From contig JADFDS010000008.1 in NCBI GenBank assembly GCA_018262715.1, positions 24,259-88,258 of the forward strand: a stretch of 64,000 nucleotides of DNA, given 5' to 3'. How positions within the stretch are numbered: position 1 is the first letter of the stretch; every line of letters begins with the position of its first letter. The DNA is from Bacteroidota bacterium (GTDB lineage: Bacteria > Bacteroidota > Bacteroidia > Bacteroidales > VadinHA17). The notes beneath the pieces were generated by a model that was given only the letters and a program-made list of their open reading frames with translations, made no database searches and had not been told where the DNA came from. The position numbers and the translations under genes are program-made. Positions 1-8,937 of the stretch are shown piece by piece.

Positions 1-165
1 CAAAATCGAGATCTTGCGTTTCAAACTGAAATATCTCATTCAGAAATGATTGCCTTTATTCAGGAAAATATCACTTAAAGCTACCTTGGCAGATTCTGAA
101 AATATCGAAAAATAATTTCAGGCAGTTAATCTGTCAAAGTAAAATTACATTGAGTTATTGCTGAA

Positions 166-837
166 TCAGTGACGTTTTTTCCATAAGGCTTCGTTAATCC
201 GGTACAGATTATGAAATGCAGCAGATCCCTTACGCAGCAAATCCTCCCACGCAGTATTGTATTTCCAGCGAATAATGATCATACCAAGGTCTTCTGCAAA
301 ACCTTCCTCCTTTTCCCAGGCTACCGCACTTCTGATCAAATGAAAGATCCGGCTCTTTGATTTCCGGTGGAACCATGGTTCCTGCCTTATCCGTGATTCC
401 GGAAAGACCCTGTTCTCCCAAAGATCAAGTTCTCCGAAACGTATTAATTCCGCCATCTGAAACCAGAACCGGTCGTCCATTTTACGCACCATTTCGGAAT
501 ACATCAGGTCTGCACTCAGAAAAAAACCCATTTCATCGGTACCGAAATGGAAAGGACATTCAAGTTTATCAGACCTGTAAAAGACCTCCAGACCGTTATC
601 TACAGCCATCGGCAGAAATTCCGGACCCGTCCACCGATCGTTGATCCCGCTCATGCTGATCATCGCCTGCAAGACAGTTGCATATAACTCTTGTATAGAT
701 TCCCATATCAGCTGCTCCTCATTTTCCGGAATATAAATCTCCGGATTAAATAATTCAAGAAATCTCCGGAAATCCCTGGACCATTCAGGAAACTTTGGAG
801 AATGTTTTTTCAAGGTTAGATCTGCTTTCTTTGTCAT
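166..837 (-). CDS. hypothetical protein, 223 aa
   Basis: Long ORF, intergenic spacing consistent with a gene; no family recognised. Confidence 0.5.
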   Translation of the reverse strand: MTKKADLTLKKHSPKFPEWSRDFRRFLELFNPEIYIPENEEQLIWESIQELYATVLQAMISMSGINDRWTGPEFLPMAVDNGLEVFYRSDKLECPFHFGTDEMGFFLSADLMYSEMVRKMDDRFWFQMAELIRFGELDLWENRVFPESRIRQEPWFHRKSKSRIFHLIRSAVAWEKEEGFAEDLGMIIIRWKYNTAWEDLLRKGSAAFHNLYRINEALWKKRH

Positions 838-888
838 TAAGTAAAAGTATTAATTTTAGGCTGAATCTGAATTTTAAATAAACCGCAA

Positions 889-2544
889 ATGAAGGAAACA
901 TATGGAGAATACCTCTTTGATGCAGTCACAGAATCAATTATAGAATGCCTGGCGGGAATTACTGAAGAAGATGTGCGGGACTTCAGTGATTTTAAAATAT
1001 TCAACAGAGGTCAGGAATATTATGAGGAAGGCATGGTGGAAGAACTCATGTATAATAAAGCCAACAACACAGTTATTGCCACTGTAAAAGGCACAAGAGA
1101 ATACCAGATCGAATTCAGGCTTGAAGAGGGAGGCATTTACAGCACCTGCGACTGTCCATACGATGGAGTATGTAAACATACAGTTGCAGTACTTCTTAAT
1201 TTTATACATGAAGGTACTGATAATATTGCCACATATACTCTCAATTGCCCCACAACTGCTGAATCTCTGGATTTCCTGAAGAAATATCTGGAAACACTGT
1301 CCAAAAAAGATCTGGTACTTCTTACAATGAAGTTTGCACCTGCAAATTTTATTATGGAAGTTCGAAACCGGGAAATGCCTGAAAATGATGCTGAAGCGAT
1401 ATTCAGAAAGACTGAAAAAAAGATAAAGAAGTTTTTTGAAGATACTGACCTCCTGTATGATCCCGCTGGTATGGAAAGCGCCCTGATTTCACAACTGAAC
1501 AACCTGAAAGGCCTTGAAAACCAGCTAAGAGATGGTATTGGAGAATTGATCCTCTTTATTATCCGAAGCGTTGAAACTGCATTCAATGAAGGATACCTTT
1601 ATATCGACGATTATTCCGGGGATGAATATTTTGAGTCAGATGACTTTTGCGAATATGTGATTGCTTATGTAAAGCAACTTCCATTTGAGGTAAAGACGAT
1701 CTACCTGAAGGAACTGGATCAGGCTCTGAATCAGATGTCATACGATACATTTTCCACTATACAGGAATCATACCACCGTTTCTTTTCGGAACATGAACGT
1801 AAAGACCTGAAATCGTTCGTTAAATTGGATGGAGGAATTCCTCAGACAATGGTCTCACGGTTGTATAAATTCCTGGAACCTGAGCTTTCCTCTGATGAAA
1901 AGGAAGCCATCCTCAGGGTAATCGGCCGGTCAGAGACAGATCATTTTTTATCTTTTTGCCGGCAGTTATCAGAACAGAACCGTTACTCTGAAGTTATAGA
2001 CCTGATCAAAGGCGACTCAGACGGATCTCAACCCCTGCATGACTTCAGGGTAGCAGGAATTTATCTGGAAGCAGCACATAAGCTTAATATGAATATGGAT
2101 GAGATTTCTGAAGAGGTTGTGAAGCATTGCCCGGAGGTTTCAATCCTCCGAAAAATCAAAGCTCTGAAAGGCACCGTCGGTTCAAACTGTGAAGCAATCG
2201 CCAAACACAAAAATCCTGAGGATCTGTTGACTTTTTATGAAGAGGAAGACCGTATGAAAGATGCCCTTGATCTGATAAGGGAACCAAAACTCTTTTATGA
2301 TGATGTAATTTTCGAATTTTACAGGAAGAACCATAAACGGTTCCCTGAAGAAGCTGAAACTTTCCTGAAGAGAAGGATTGAAGAAGATCTTGCCTACACA
2401 GGTAAGAAATACTATGAAAGGATCGCTGAATCACTCGATCTGATGAAACGGATAAATCCCGGACGATCACAACGAATAGCTGATGAGATACGTGCAAATT
2501 TTAAAAAACGGAGTAGTCTTATACAGATTATCCGAGGATTCTGA
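889..2544 (+). CDS. SWIM zinc-finger domain protein
   Basis: 551 aa; CDCPYDGVCKHTVAVLL matches the SWIM pattern CxC...CxH. Confidence 0.8.
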   Translation: MKETYGEYLFDAVTESIIECLAGITEEDVRDFSDFKIFNRGQEYYEEGMVEELMYNKANNTVIATVKGTREYQIEFRLEEGGIYSTCDCPYDGVCKHTVAVLLNFIHEGTDNIATYTLNCPTTAESLDFLKKYLETLSKKDLVLLTMKFAPANFIMEVRNREMPENDAEAIFRKTEKKIKKFFEDTDLLYDPAGMESALISQLNNLKGLENQLRDGIGELILFIIRSVETAFNEGYLYIDDYSGDEYFESDDFCEYVIAYVKQLPFEVKTIYLKELDQALNQMSYDTFSTIQESYHRFFSEHERKDLKSFVKLDGGIPQTMVSRLYKFLEPELSSDEKEAILRVIGRSETDHFLSFCRQLSEQNRYSEVIDLIKGDSDGSQPLHDFRVAGIYLEAAHKLNMNMDEISEEVVKHCPEVSILRKIKALKGTVGSNCEAIAKHKNPEDLLTFYEEEDRMKDALDLIREPKLFYDDVIFEFYRKNHKRFPEEAETFLKRRIEEDLAYTGKKYYERIAESLDLMKRINPGRSQRIADEIRANFKKRSSLIQIIRGF

Positions 2545-2751
2545 TCAGGGTGTGAATTATGGAATCCTGTGCTGAAACTACAGTGCAAAGGCCGGCGACA
2601 CATCCGGTTTTTACAGAAATCTTTAAATTATTTAAAGCTTTCCACAAAATGTCCTCAAGAAATATTATATTTGCCTGTAAATGAGGCATATATAATATAA
2701 ATGAGTCTTGCATAATCTAAAACTGTTTGTTCTGGTATAGAATGGAATTCT

Positions 2752-3047
2752 ATGCTCGGATTATTAGTCTGTTTAAAAAAGGACAATAAGGTCATGCCCT
2801 ATCTTCTGATCAGCACTGGGGCATACCTTGGCCTGAGGGCTAAAGACTTATTAAATATCAAATGGATTGACATTCTTGGTAAAGATGAAATTACTATTGC
2901 TGAAAGCAAAACCGGGAAAGTAAGGAGCATAGCCGTTAACGAATCCCTTTAAGAAGTTCTTAAGTATGCATTCACTAAACTATCATTAACAGGCCGGTTC
3001 AAAATTGAAAACTGCCTTTTTGCCAACAGAACTTCAGGCCTTTTTTA
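2752..3047 (+). pseudogene. tyrosine recombinase/integrase remnant with in-frame stop
   Basis: ISTGAYLGLRAKDLLNIKWIDIL...SKTGKVRSIAVNESL then TAA (2950-2952), same frame continues EVLKYAFTKLSLTGRFKIENCLFANRTSGLF; N-terminus and catalytic C-terminus missing. Confidence 0.65.
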
Positions 3048-3296
3048 AAGGTGGCTTCAGAAAAGAGAATAGGAGAAAGAAAAAAATGGATTTACTAATT
3101 GTATTTGGTCAGATCAGCATTTTGATTGCTGGTATCTACTACTTGCTTGAAATAATTAAAATCCTTTTCCCATGCATTCTTGCTTGAATCTAAATACTAC
3201 ATAAACTGATGATTCTCTTGTTGGGGAAGAAGTGTTTACAAATCATTTTCAATAAATATTTTTCTTTTTATCCAAATCCTGGCACCAAACTGGCAC

Positions 3297-3328
3297 AAAA
3301 AAAAAGTTACAATTTTTGAGGTTGTAAC
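3297..3328 (-). terminator. Rho-independent terminator downstream of tRNA-Met
   Basis: Minus strand GTTACAA-CCTCAAAAA-TTGTAAC followed by a run of T. Confidence 0.7.
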
Positions 3329-3343
3329 TTCTTGATTTTGTGT

Positions 3344-3417
3344 GGGCCCAGCTGGGATCGAACCAGCGACCCCCTGATTATGAGTCAGGTGCTGCTAACC
3401 ATCTGAGCTATGGGCCC
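3344..3417 (-). tRNA. tRNA with CAT anticodon (tRNA-Met or tRNA-Ile2)
   Basis: 74 nt; GGGCCCA/TGGGCCC acceptor stem, anticodon arm CCTGA-CTCATAA-TCAGG, T arm GCTGGTTCGATCCCAGC. Confidence 0.93.
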
Positions 3418-3465
3418 GAAATAACAGGGTGCAAATATAATATCAAATTGAAATATCTGCAAACC

Positions 3466-3618
3466 TTTTACAATGCCGGATCCCCTAAGGGAAATTTTTA
3501 TCATATGTTAATCTTCTACAATGCTGAATGGCCTGCGGCCAAAATCACAAATCGCACATCGCACATCTACAATCCTTTATGGCCTGCGGCCAAAATCGCA
3601 CATCGCAAATCGCAAATC
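3466..3618 (+). repeat. Family A element: ACAATGC box + hairpins + AATCGCA/CATCGCA heptamers
   Basis: TTTTACAATGCCGGATCCCCTAAGGGA; then two copies of ATGGCCTGCGGCCAAAATC(G/A)CA followed by period-7 CATCGCA/AATCGCA. Confidence 0.85.
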
Positions 3619-3628
3619 AACAGCCTTC

Positions 3629-4228
3629 CTACTGTCTGTTGATGTAATCAAACAGCACCCCCCCTGCCTCATCCAGGTCATAACCGAAGGTGATAAGGCC
3701 GCCACGGTCACCGGCCATGACAATGATCCTCTTCTCAAACACCTCAGGCTCACTGAAAATGCGAATCATCTCCCGCGCCATCGCCGGCGTGCCATACTCA
3801 ACGGCCGGATCTGTTGTCGGGACCTTGTTCATCAGCTCTTCCCACAGTCGCGTCGAGTGAACATGGATGATTGCATTGGTGCCCGGATCAGCCGTGTAGA
3901 TGGCTGCATGGGTGAGCGACTCCGATGAGGCCTTCAGCGGCCCGCTGCACATAACCGCGTTGTCGTCTATATTAAATGACGATACTTTTACATAATGCCC
4001 GGGCTCAAGCTCGGGGATATCACCGGTGGATGATCCGGTTATGATAAATTGAGACGACTTCCCAATGCGTATGCTTATATTCCCGAACCCTACGCCGTTC
4101 TCAAATGCACCAACAAGATCAAGATTGAAGAGGATCTCTCTCCAGTGATTGATGATCTCATACTGCTCGTCAGTGATTACCGGACCCGACTGGCTCCAGT
4201 AGCAGTTAAACTTGACAAACCCTTCCAT
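3629..4228 (-). CDS. class II aldolase/adducin family protein
   Basis: 199 aa; FGNISIR and IIHVHS motifs; 5 bp downstream of mtnA. Confidence 0.8.
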   Translation of the reverse strand: MEGFVKFNCYWSQSGPVITDEQYEIINHWREILFNLDLVGAFENGVGFGNISIRIGKSSQFIITGSSTGDIPELEPGHYVKVSSFNIDDNAVMCSGPLKASSESLTHAAIYTADPGTNAIIHVHSTRLWEELMNKVPTTDPAVEYGTPAMAREMIRIFSEPEVFEKRIIVMAGDRGGLITFGYDLDEAGGVLFDYINRQ

Positions 4229-4233
4229 ATAAC

Positions 4234-5310
4234 CTATGATACTGTTTTTAATACCGATTCCTTATCCGCCCTGCAAATTCCGCGGTCTGTAATAAGACCG
4301 GTGATAAGACGCGCAGGTGTAACGTCAAACCCATAATTCGAAACATTAACACCATCCGGTGCAATTCTTATGCCATCAATGGTACTTACCTCCCCGGCAT
4401 CACGCTCCTCGATCTCAATCTGTCCGGGACGGTCAACTGACAGGTCAAATGTTGATACCGGCAGTGCCGAATAAAAAGGTATCCCGTTATCAAATGCCGC
4501 AAGAGCCTTGAGATATGTACCGGTTTTGTTGGCCACATCACCGGACGCCGTCGCCCTGTCGCACCCGACAATCACCATATCAACCATTCCGTTCTGCATC
4601 AGGTGCCCGCCGGCATTGTCGGTGATGAGGGTGCACGGTACCCCGTGATTGAGCAATTCCCATGCCGTGAGACGGCTACCCTGGTTGCGGGGACGTGTCT
4701 CATCAACCCATACATGAACCTTTAATCCCCTGTCATGAGCCATATACACCGGCGCCAGCGCCGTGCCGTAGTCAACACATGCCAGCCACCCGGCATTGCA
4801 GTGCGTCAGGATATTGACGGTTTCTCCACCTTTCATGCTGCTTGCAGCTTCAATTACCCGTAGCCCGTTCACCCCGATCAGCCTGCTTCTCTCAGCCTCC
4901 TCATCACATAGTCCTTCCGCTGCACGGCACAATGCATCAGCATCCGGGAAGAATTTCATCACCCCTGTCATGTAATCAACTGCCCATGCAAGGTTCACCG
5001 CGGTCGGTCTGGCCGACTTAAGCCGCTGCGCGTCACTGATCACTGCATTATAAACATTGCCGGTTTCGTTTTTCTTCCCGCTGCTGTGTTCAAGGAATGA
5101 AAGATATACTCCCCATGCTGCCGCAGCCCCAATGAGAGGAGCCCCCCTCACCGCCATCTCCCGGATAGCATCATAAACATCACTTACACTCCTGAGAGTC
5201 ATCACCTCAAAGGCAAACGGGAGCCTCCTCTGGTCAATCACATGTACTGACCCGCGGTCAGCCTTATCATGCCAGATGCTCCTGTAATACCTTTCCCCAA
5301 CCTTCATCAA
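4234..5310 (-). CDS. mtnA: S-methyl-5-thioribose-1-phosphate isomerase
   Basis: 358 aa; AVRGAPLIGAAAAWG, LTHCNAGWLACVDYGTAL, VWVDETRPRNQG, VGCDRATASGDVANKTGTY. Confidence 0.92.
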   Translation of the reverse strand: MMKVGERYYRSIWHDKADRGSVHVIDQRRLPFAFEVMTLRSVSDVYDAIREMAVRGAPLIGAAAAWGVYLSFLEHSSGKKNETGNVYNAVISDAQRLKSARPTAVNLAWAVDYMTGVMKFFPDADALCRAAEGLCDEEAERSRLIGVNGLRVIEAASSMKGGETVNILTHCNAGWLACVDYGTALAPVYMAHDRGLKVHVWVDETRPRNQGSRLTAWELLNHGVPCTLITDNAGGHLMQNGMVDMVIVGCDRATASGDVANKTGTYLKALAAFDNGIPFYSALPVSTFDLSVDRPGQIEIEERDAGEVSTIDGIRIAPDGVNVSNYGFDVTPARLITGLITDRGICRADKESVLKTVS

Positions 5311-5448
5311 CTACTCTTCCCTCACAAATTAATCATCAAAATTACTAATAATTACACTTATTCTGATTATATAAACAGTTACTTAATTCAATCACAACCA
5401 TTTTCGAATATCCGACCCGTTTGTTCCATCACGTTAGAATTAATTGAT

Positions 5449-5456
5449 TATCTTTG
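5449..5456 (+). promoter_or_regulatory. Bacteroidota -7 box TATCTTTG upstream of TetR gene
   Basis: TATCTTTG 16 nt before ATG 5473; matches TAnnTTTG. Confidence 0.45.
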
Positions 5457-5472
5457 CATAAGAGTAAAACCT

Positions 5473-6057
5473 ATGGTAGATAAAGAGGAATACAGGGCAC
5501 GGATCATCCGGACAGCTAGCAGGATTTTCAGTCATTACGGCTTCAGGAAGACGACGATGGATGAAATTTCCCGGGCGCTGAAAAAGGGAAAGAGTTCAAT
5601 TTATTATTATTTCCCGGGCAAGGAGGAGATCTTTGAGGCGGTGGTGCTTTATGAAGCAAACCAGCTGCGCAGGAGGCTGACAGCTGCAATCAAGGAGGTG
5701 GACTCGCCGCCGGACAAGCTGCGTAACTATATATATGTGAGGATGAGGGAGTTTGCAAAGTTGTCAAACTACTACAATGCCGTCTTTGACAAGAACCTCG
5801 ATCACTACGAGTTCATCGAAAAGATCAGGGCACGATATGACCGGGAGGAGCTGGCAATCATCCGCCTGCTAGTGTATGTAGGAAACAACAGGGGTACATT
5901 TGCCGTGGAGGACAGTGAGTATACCGCCATGGCGATACAGACAATGCTCAAGGGGATGGAGGTTCCGCTATTCTGGCGCAGGCGCGAAACTGACATCAAT
6001 TATCGCCTCGAGGCGATACTGACCCTCATCTTTAACGGTATAATGAAGAAACAGTAA
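5473..6057 (+). CDS. TetR/AcrR family transcriptional regulator
   Basis: MVDKEEYRARIIRTASRIFSHYGFRKTTMDEISRALKKGKSSIYYYFPGKEEIFEAVV; start moved from the ORF-track 5269. Confidence 0.88.
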   Translation: MVDKEEYRARIIRTASRIFSHYGFRKTTMDEISRALKKGKSSIYYYFPGKEEIFEAVVLYEANQLRRRLTAAIKEVDSPPDKLRNYIYVRMREFAKLSNYYNAVFDKNLDHYEFIEKIRARYDREELAIIRLLVYVGNNRGTFAVEDSEYTAMAIQTMLKGMEVPLFWRRRETDINYRLEAILTLIFNGIMKKQ

Positions 6058-6160
6058 TAACGGAGGGCTTACCGCGATGCGGGATCGGTCGCTCATCATT
6101 TTTTCCCGGCCACAGGATTTTCCGGCCGCAGGCTTTTTCCGCCGCAGGCGATGATATCAG

Positions 6161-7003
6161 CTACTTTTTAGGTACCCCTTTCTTCGGTGACCACTGTTCG
6201 GTCACCGGCACCGGTTCCGGCTTGCGGGTGAATACCCAGACGAGCAGCGCAATGCCTGCCAGCACCAACGGGATACTCAGCCACTGGCCCATGTTCAGCT
6301 TCATCCCGGCCTCGAACCCCACCTGGTCTTCCTTTATATATTCTACGAGGAACCTGAATCCGAAGACAAAAATCAGGAACAGACCGAACAGCAGTCCGGG
6401 CTTCTGTTTCCCGAGGTTCTTCCAGTAGATGCGCATCAGTACTCCGAAGGTGATGAGGTATGCCAGCGCCTCATATATCTGTGTGGGGTGCTTTGGCGCC
6501 GTTTCTCCGTTCCGAAGGAATACGAACCCCCATGGCAGAGTTGTCTCAACTCCGTAAATTTCCGAATTCATCAGGTTCCCCAGGCGTATCATTGTCCCGG
6601 CCAGTGCCACCACGATTACCACCCTGTCAATGATCCACAGGTACGGCTTTTTCTCCTTCCTTACGAATAGCCACAGTGCCAGAAGTATGCCTATGGCCGC
6701 CCCGTGGCTTGCCAGTCCGCCGTGCCATACCTTCAGAATCTCCAGGGGCCTGGCCAGATAGTACTCGGGTTCATAGAAAAAGCAGTGTCCCAGCCTGGCG
6801 CCTACAATCGTGCCAATGGCCATGTAAACGGTCAGCCTGTCGAGGGTTGCGTCTGTCAGCCCTTCGTTCCTGAATATCTTCCTCATGATATAGTACCCGA
6901 AGACGAACCCTGATGCAAAGAGCAGACCATACCATCTTACTGCAAAGTTGCCTATCCGGAAGATCTCCGGATTAACATTCCACGGAATTATCTGAAGTTC
7001 CAT
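6161..7003 (-). CDS. lgt: prolipoprotein diacylglyceryl transferase
   Basis: FAVRWYGLLFASGFVFGYYI, GARLGHCFFYEPEYY, HGGLASHGAAIGI, HPTQIYEAL, FLVEYIKEDQ. Confidence 0.95.
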   Translation of the reverse strand: MELQIIPWNVNPEIFRIGNFAVRWYGLLFASGFVFGYYIMRKIFRNEGLTDATLDRLTVYMAIGTIVGARLGHCFFYEPEYYLARPLEILKVWHGGLASHGAAIGILLALWLFVRKEKKPYLWIIDRVVIVVALAGTMIRLGNLMNSEIYGVETTLPWGFVFLRNGETAPKHPTQIYEALAYLITFGVLMRIYWKNLGKQKPGLLFGLFLIFVFGFRFLVEYIKEDQVGFEAGMKLNMGQWLSIPLVLAGIALLVWVFTRKPEPVPVTEQWSPKKGVPKK

Positions 7004-7070
7004 ACTGCTGATGTTTGGATTACAAATTTATGCAAAAAAGGAACAGTTGCCCTATTTCACTGTAAAAGGC

Positions 7071-8933
7071 ATGTCCGAGCCCCTTCGCCACACATATCAT
7101 GTAACAAAATTTGATGTAAGTTTGCAGGTGGTGGATCGCGGAAGATATATAACAGGCAGCCTTGGACTGACAGTCCTGGCCACGCTTTTTGTGCTTTCGT
7201 GTGCAAAGATCAGCGCTCCCACGGGAGGGCCGAAGGATCTGGATCCTCCTGTGATACTGAAAAGCATTCCGGAGAACGGCTCCGTTCTGTTCACCGGCAA
7301 GTCATTCACCGTCATCTTTGATGAATATGTCGTCCTTGACCGCATAACGGAAAAATTCATGGTGTCACCTCCGCTGGCTACAAAACCCGACGTGAAACTA
7401 AGGGGAAAGAGCCTTGTTGTCAACTGGGAGGATGACCTGGCAGACAGCACCACCTACACTTTTTATTTCCAGGATGCCATCCGTGACAATAACGAAAACA
7501 ACCCGATCAACAATTACCAGTATGTTTTTTCGACCGGACCGGTTCTCGACTCACTCTCGCTGACCGGCAACGTGTTCAATGCCTCTGATCTGGAGATAGT
7601 TGAAGATGTGACAGTTATCATGTACTCCAACCTGTCAGATACTGCGCCCCGCACCATCCTTCCGGCATATATATCCAGGCCGGATCCGTCGGGCGGGTTC
7701 ATGATAAGCAACATCAGGCCCGGAAACTACAGGCTCTTCGCCCTGAAGGACCTTAACGGCAATACCAGGTACGATCTTGCTGATGAGATATTTGCCTTCG
7801 GCGACTCTGTCATCGTCATCACCCCTGACAACTACTTCGGCCTTGTGCCCGACACTGTCACATACAGGCCCGCAAATGCCACCGAGACCACCAAACCCGA
7901 TAAGTTCGTTTACGGGCTTCACAGGCTCTATGCCTTTCAGGATCCGCCGAAGCAGCAATACCTGACATTCACCGAGAGGAAGAGCTCATGGGGTATCAGC
8001 TTCGGAATGGCATTGCCGTCTGACAGCGGACAGGTGTCGGTAACCCTGCCCGAAGCTGACAGTTCATCATGGTACATGGAGCACAACGTGGCACGTGATA
8101 CCTTCTTGATATGGGTGACCAATCCCGATGTGTACAGCCGTGATCTGGTGGATGCCATTCTCACCTATCCGTTTACTGACAGCACCGGTGCGATTATCGC
8201 GAAAACCGACACCATCAGTTTCAGATATATGAAGCCTGCCGCCCCGAGGGGAGGCGCCGGAAGGACGCCGGGACTGAGCATCACCACCAATATTTCCGGA
8301 AAGATCAGACCGGGCACAGTGCCGTTGTTCAGATCAGCCACACCGCTTGCAGATCCTGATACATCGCTCATAAGGCTGACCCGGACGGTTGACTCGGTTC
8401 AGGTTGTGCTTCCTTACGAGTTTGTAAGAGATACGGTCTCGTCCCGCCTCCTGTTCCTGAAGGCGCAGCTCGAGCCGGGAGCGACCTACTCGCTGCTGTG
8501 CAGGAAGGGAGCTTTCAGCGATATCTTCGGAGTGGCCAGTGACTCTGCGATGTACCGAATCTCTGTAGCTACTGAAGAGGATTACGGAAGCCTCAGGATT
8601 AAGATTGCCGGCTATGAGGGAAGGGTGATAATTCAGCTGACCGCGGATGCTAAGGACAAGGTGATACGTGAAGAGTCACTTACCAGCCCCGGAGAGGTCT
8701 CGTTCCCGCTTCTTGAAAAAGGGAAGTACAGGCTGAAGGCGATCTACGATCTTGATTCGGACGGGAAATGGACCACCGGGGACTTTAATGCCGGAAGGCT
8801 GCCCGAACCGGTCACATATTACCCGGCTGAGCTGGAAGTCAAGATTAACTGGGCCCTGGTGCAGGACTGGGATATCGGAGAGATGTATGTCAAGGATGTT
8901 TCGCTGCGGAATAAGCCCGCAACAAGGAGGTAA
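7071..8933 (+). CDS. Ig-like/BIG_5 domain lipoprotein
   Basis: FVLSCAKISAPTGGPKDLDPPVILKSIPENGSVLFTGKSFTVIFDEYVVL; lipobox LSC; exact start uncertain (7011/7071/7131). Confidence 0.75.
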   Translation: MSEPLRHTYHVTKFDVSLQVVDRGRYITGSLGLTVLATLFVLSCAKISAPTGGPKDLDPPVILKSIPENGSVLFTGKSFTVIFDEYVVLDRITEKFMVSPPLATKPDVKLRGKSLVVNWEDDLADSTTYTFYFQDAIRDNNENNPINNYQYVFSTGPVLDSLSLTGNVFNASDLEIVEDVTVIMYSNLSDTAPRTILPAYISRPDPSGGFMISNIRPGNYRLFALKDLNGNTRYDLADEIFAFGDSVIVITPDNYFGLVPDTVTYRPANATETTKPDKFVYGLHRLYAFQDPPKQQYLTFTERKSSWGISFGMALPSDSGQVSVTLPEADSSSWYMEHNVARDTFLIWVTNPDVYSRDLVDAILTYPFTDSTGAIIAKTDTISFRYMKPAAPRGGAGRTPGLSITTNISGKIRPGTVPLFRSATPLADPDTSLIRLTRTVDSVQVVLPYEFVRDTVSSRLLFLKAQLEPGATYSLLCRKGAFSDIFGVASDSAMYRISVATEEDYGSLRIKIAGYEGRVIIQLTADAKDKVIREESLTSPGEVSFPLLEKGKYRLKAIYDLDSDGKWTTGDFNAGRLPEPVTYYPAELEVKINWALVQDWDIGEMYVKDVSLRNKPATRR

Positions 8934-8937
8934 ACAG

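Noticed and set aside
1-78. Frame 1 reads QNRDLAFQTEISHSEMIAFIQENIT* and may be the end of a gene starting before the window
   Set aside because: Only 25 codons visible and no motif; cannot be supported as a CDS.
3005-3187. 60-aa ORF after the integrase remnant
   Set aside because: No motif support and overlaps the remnant in another frame.
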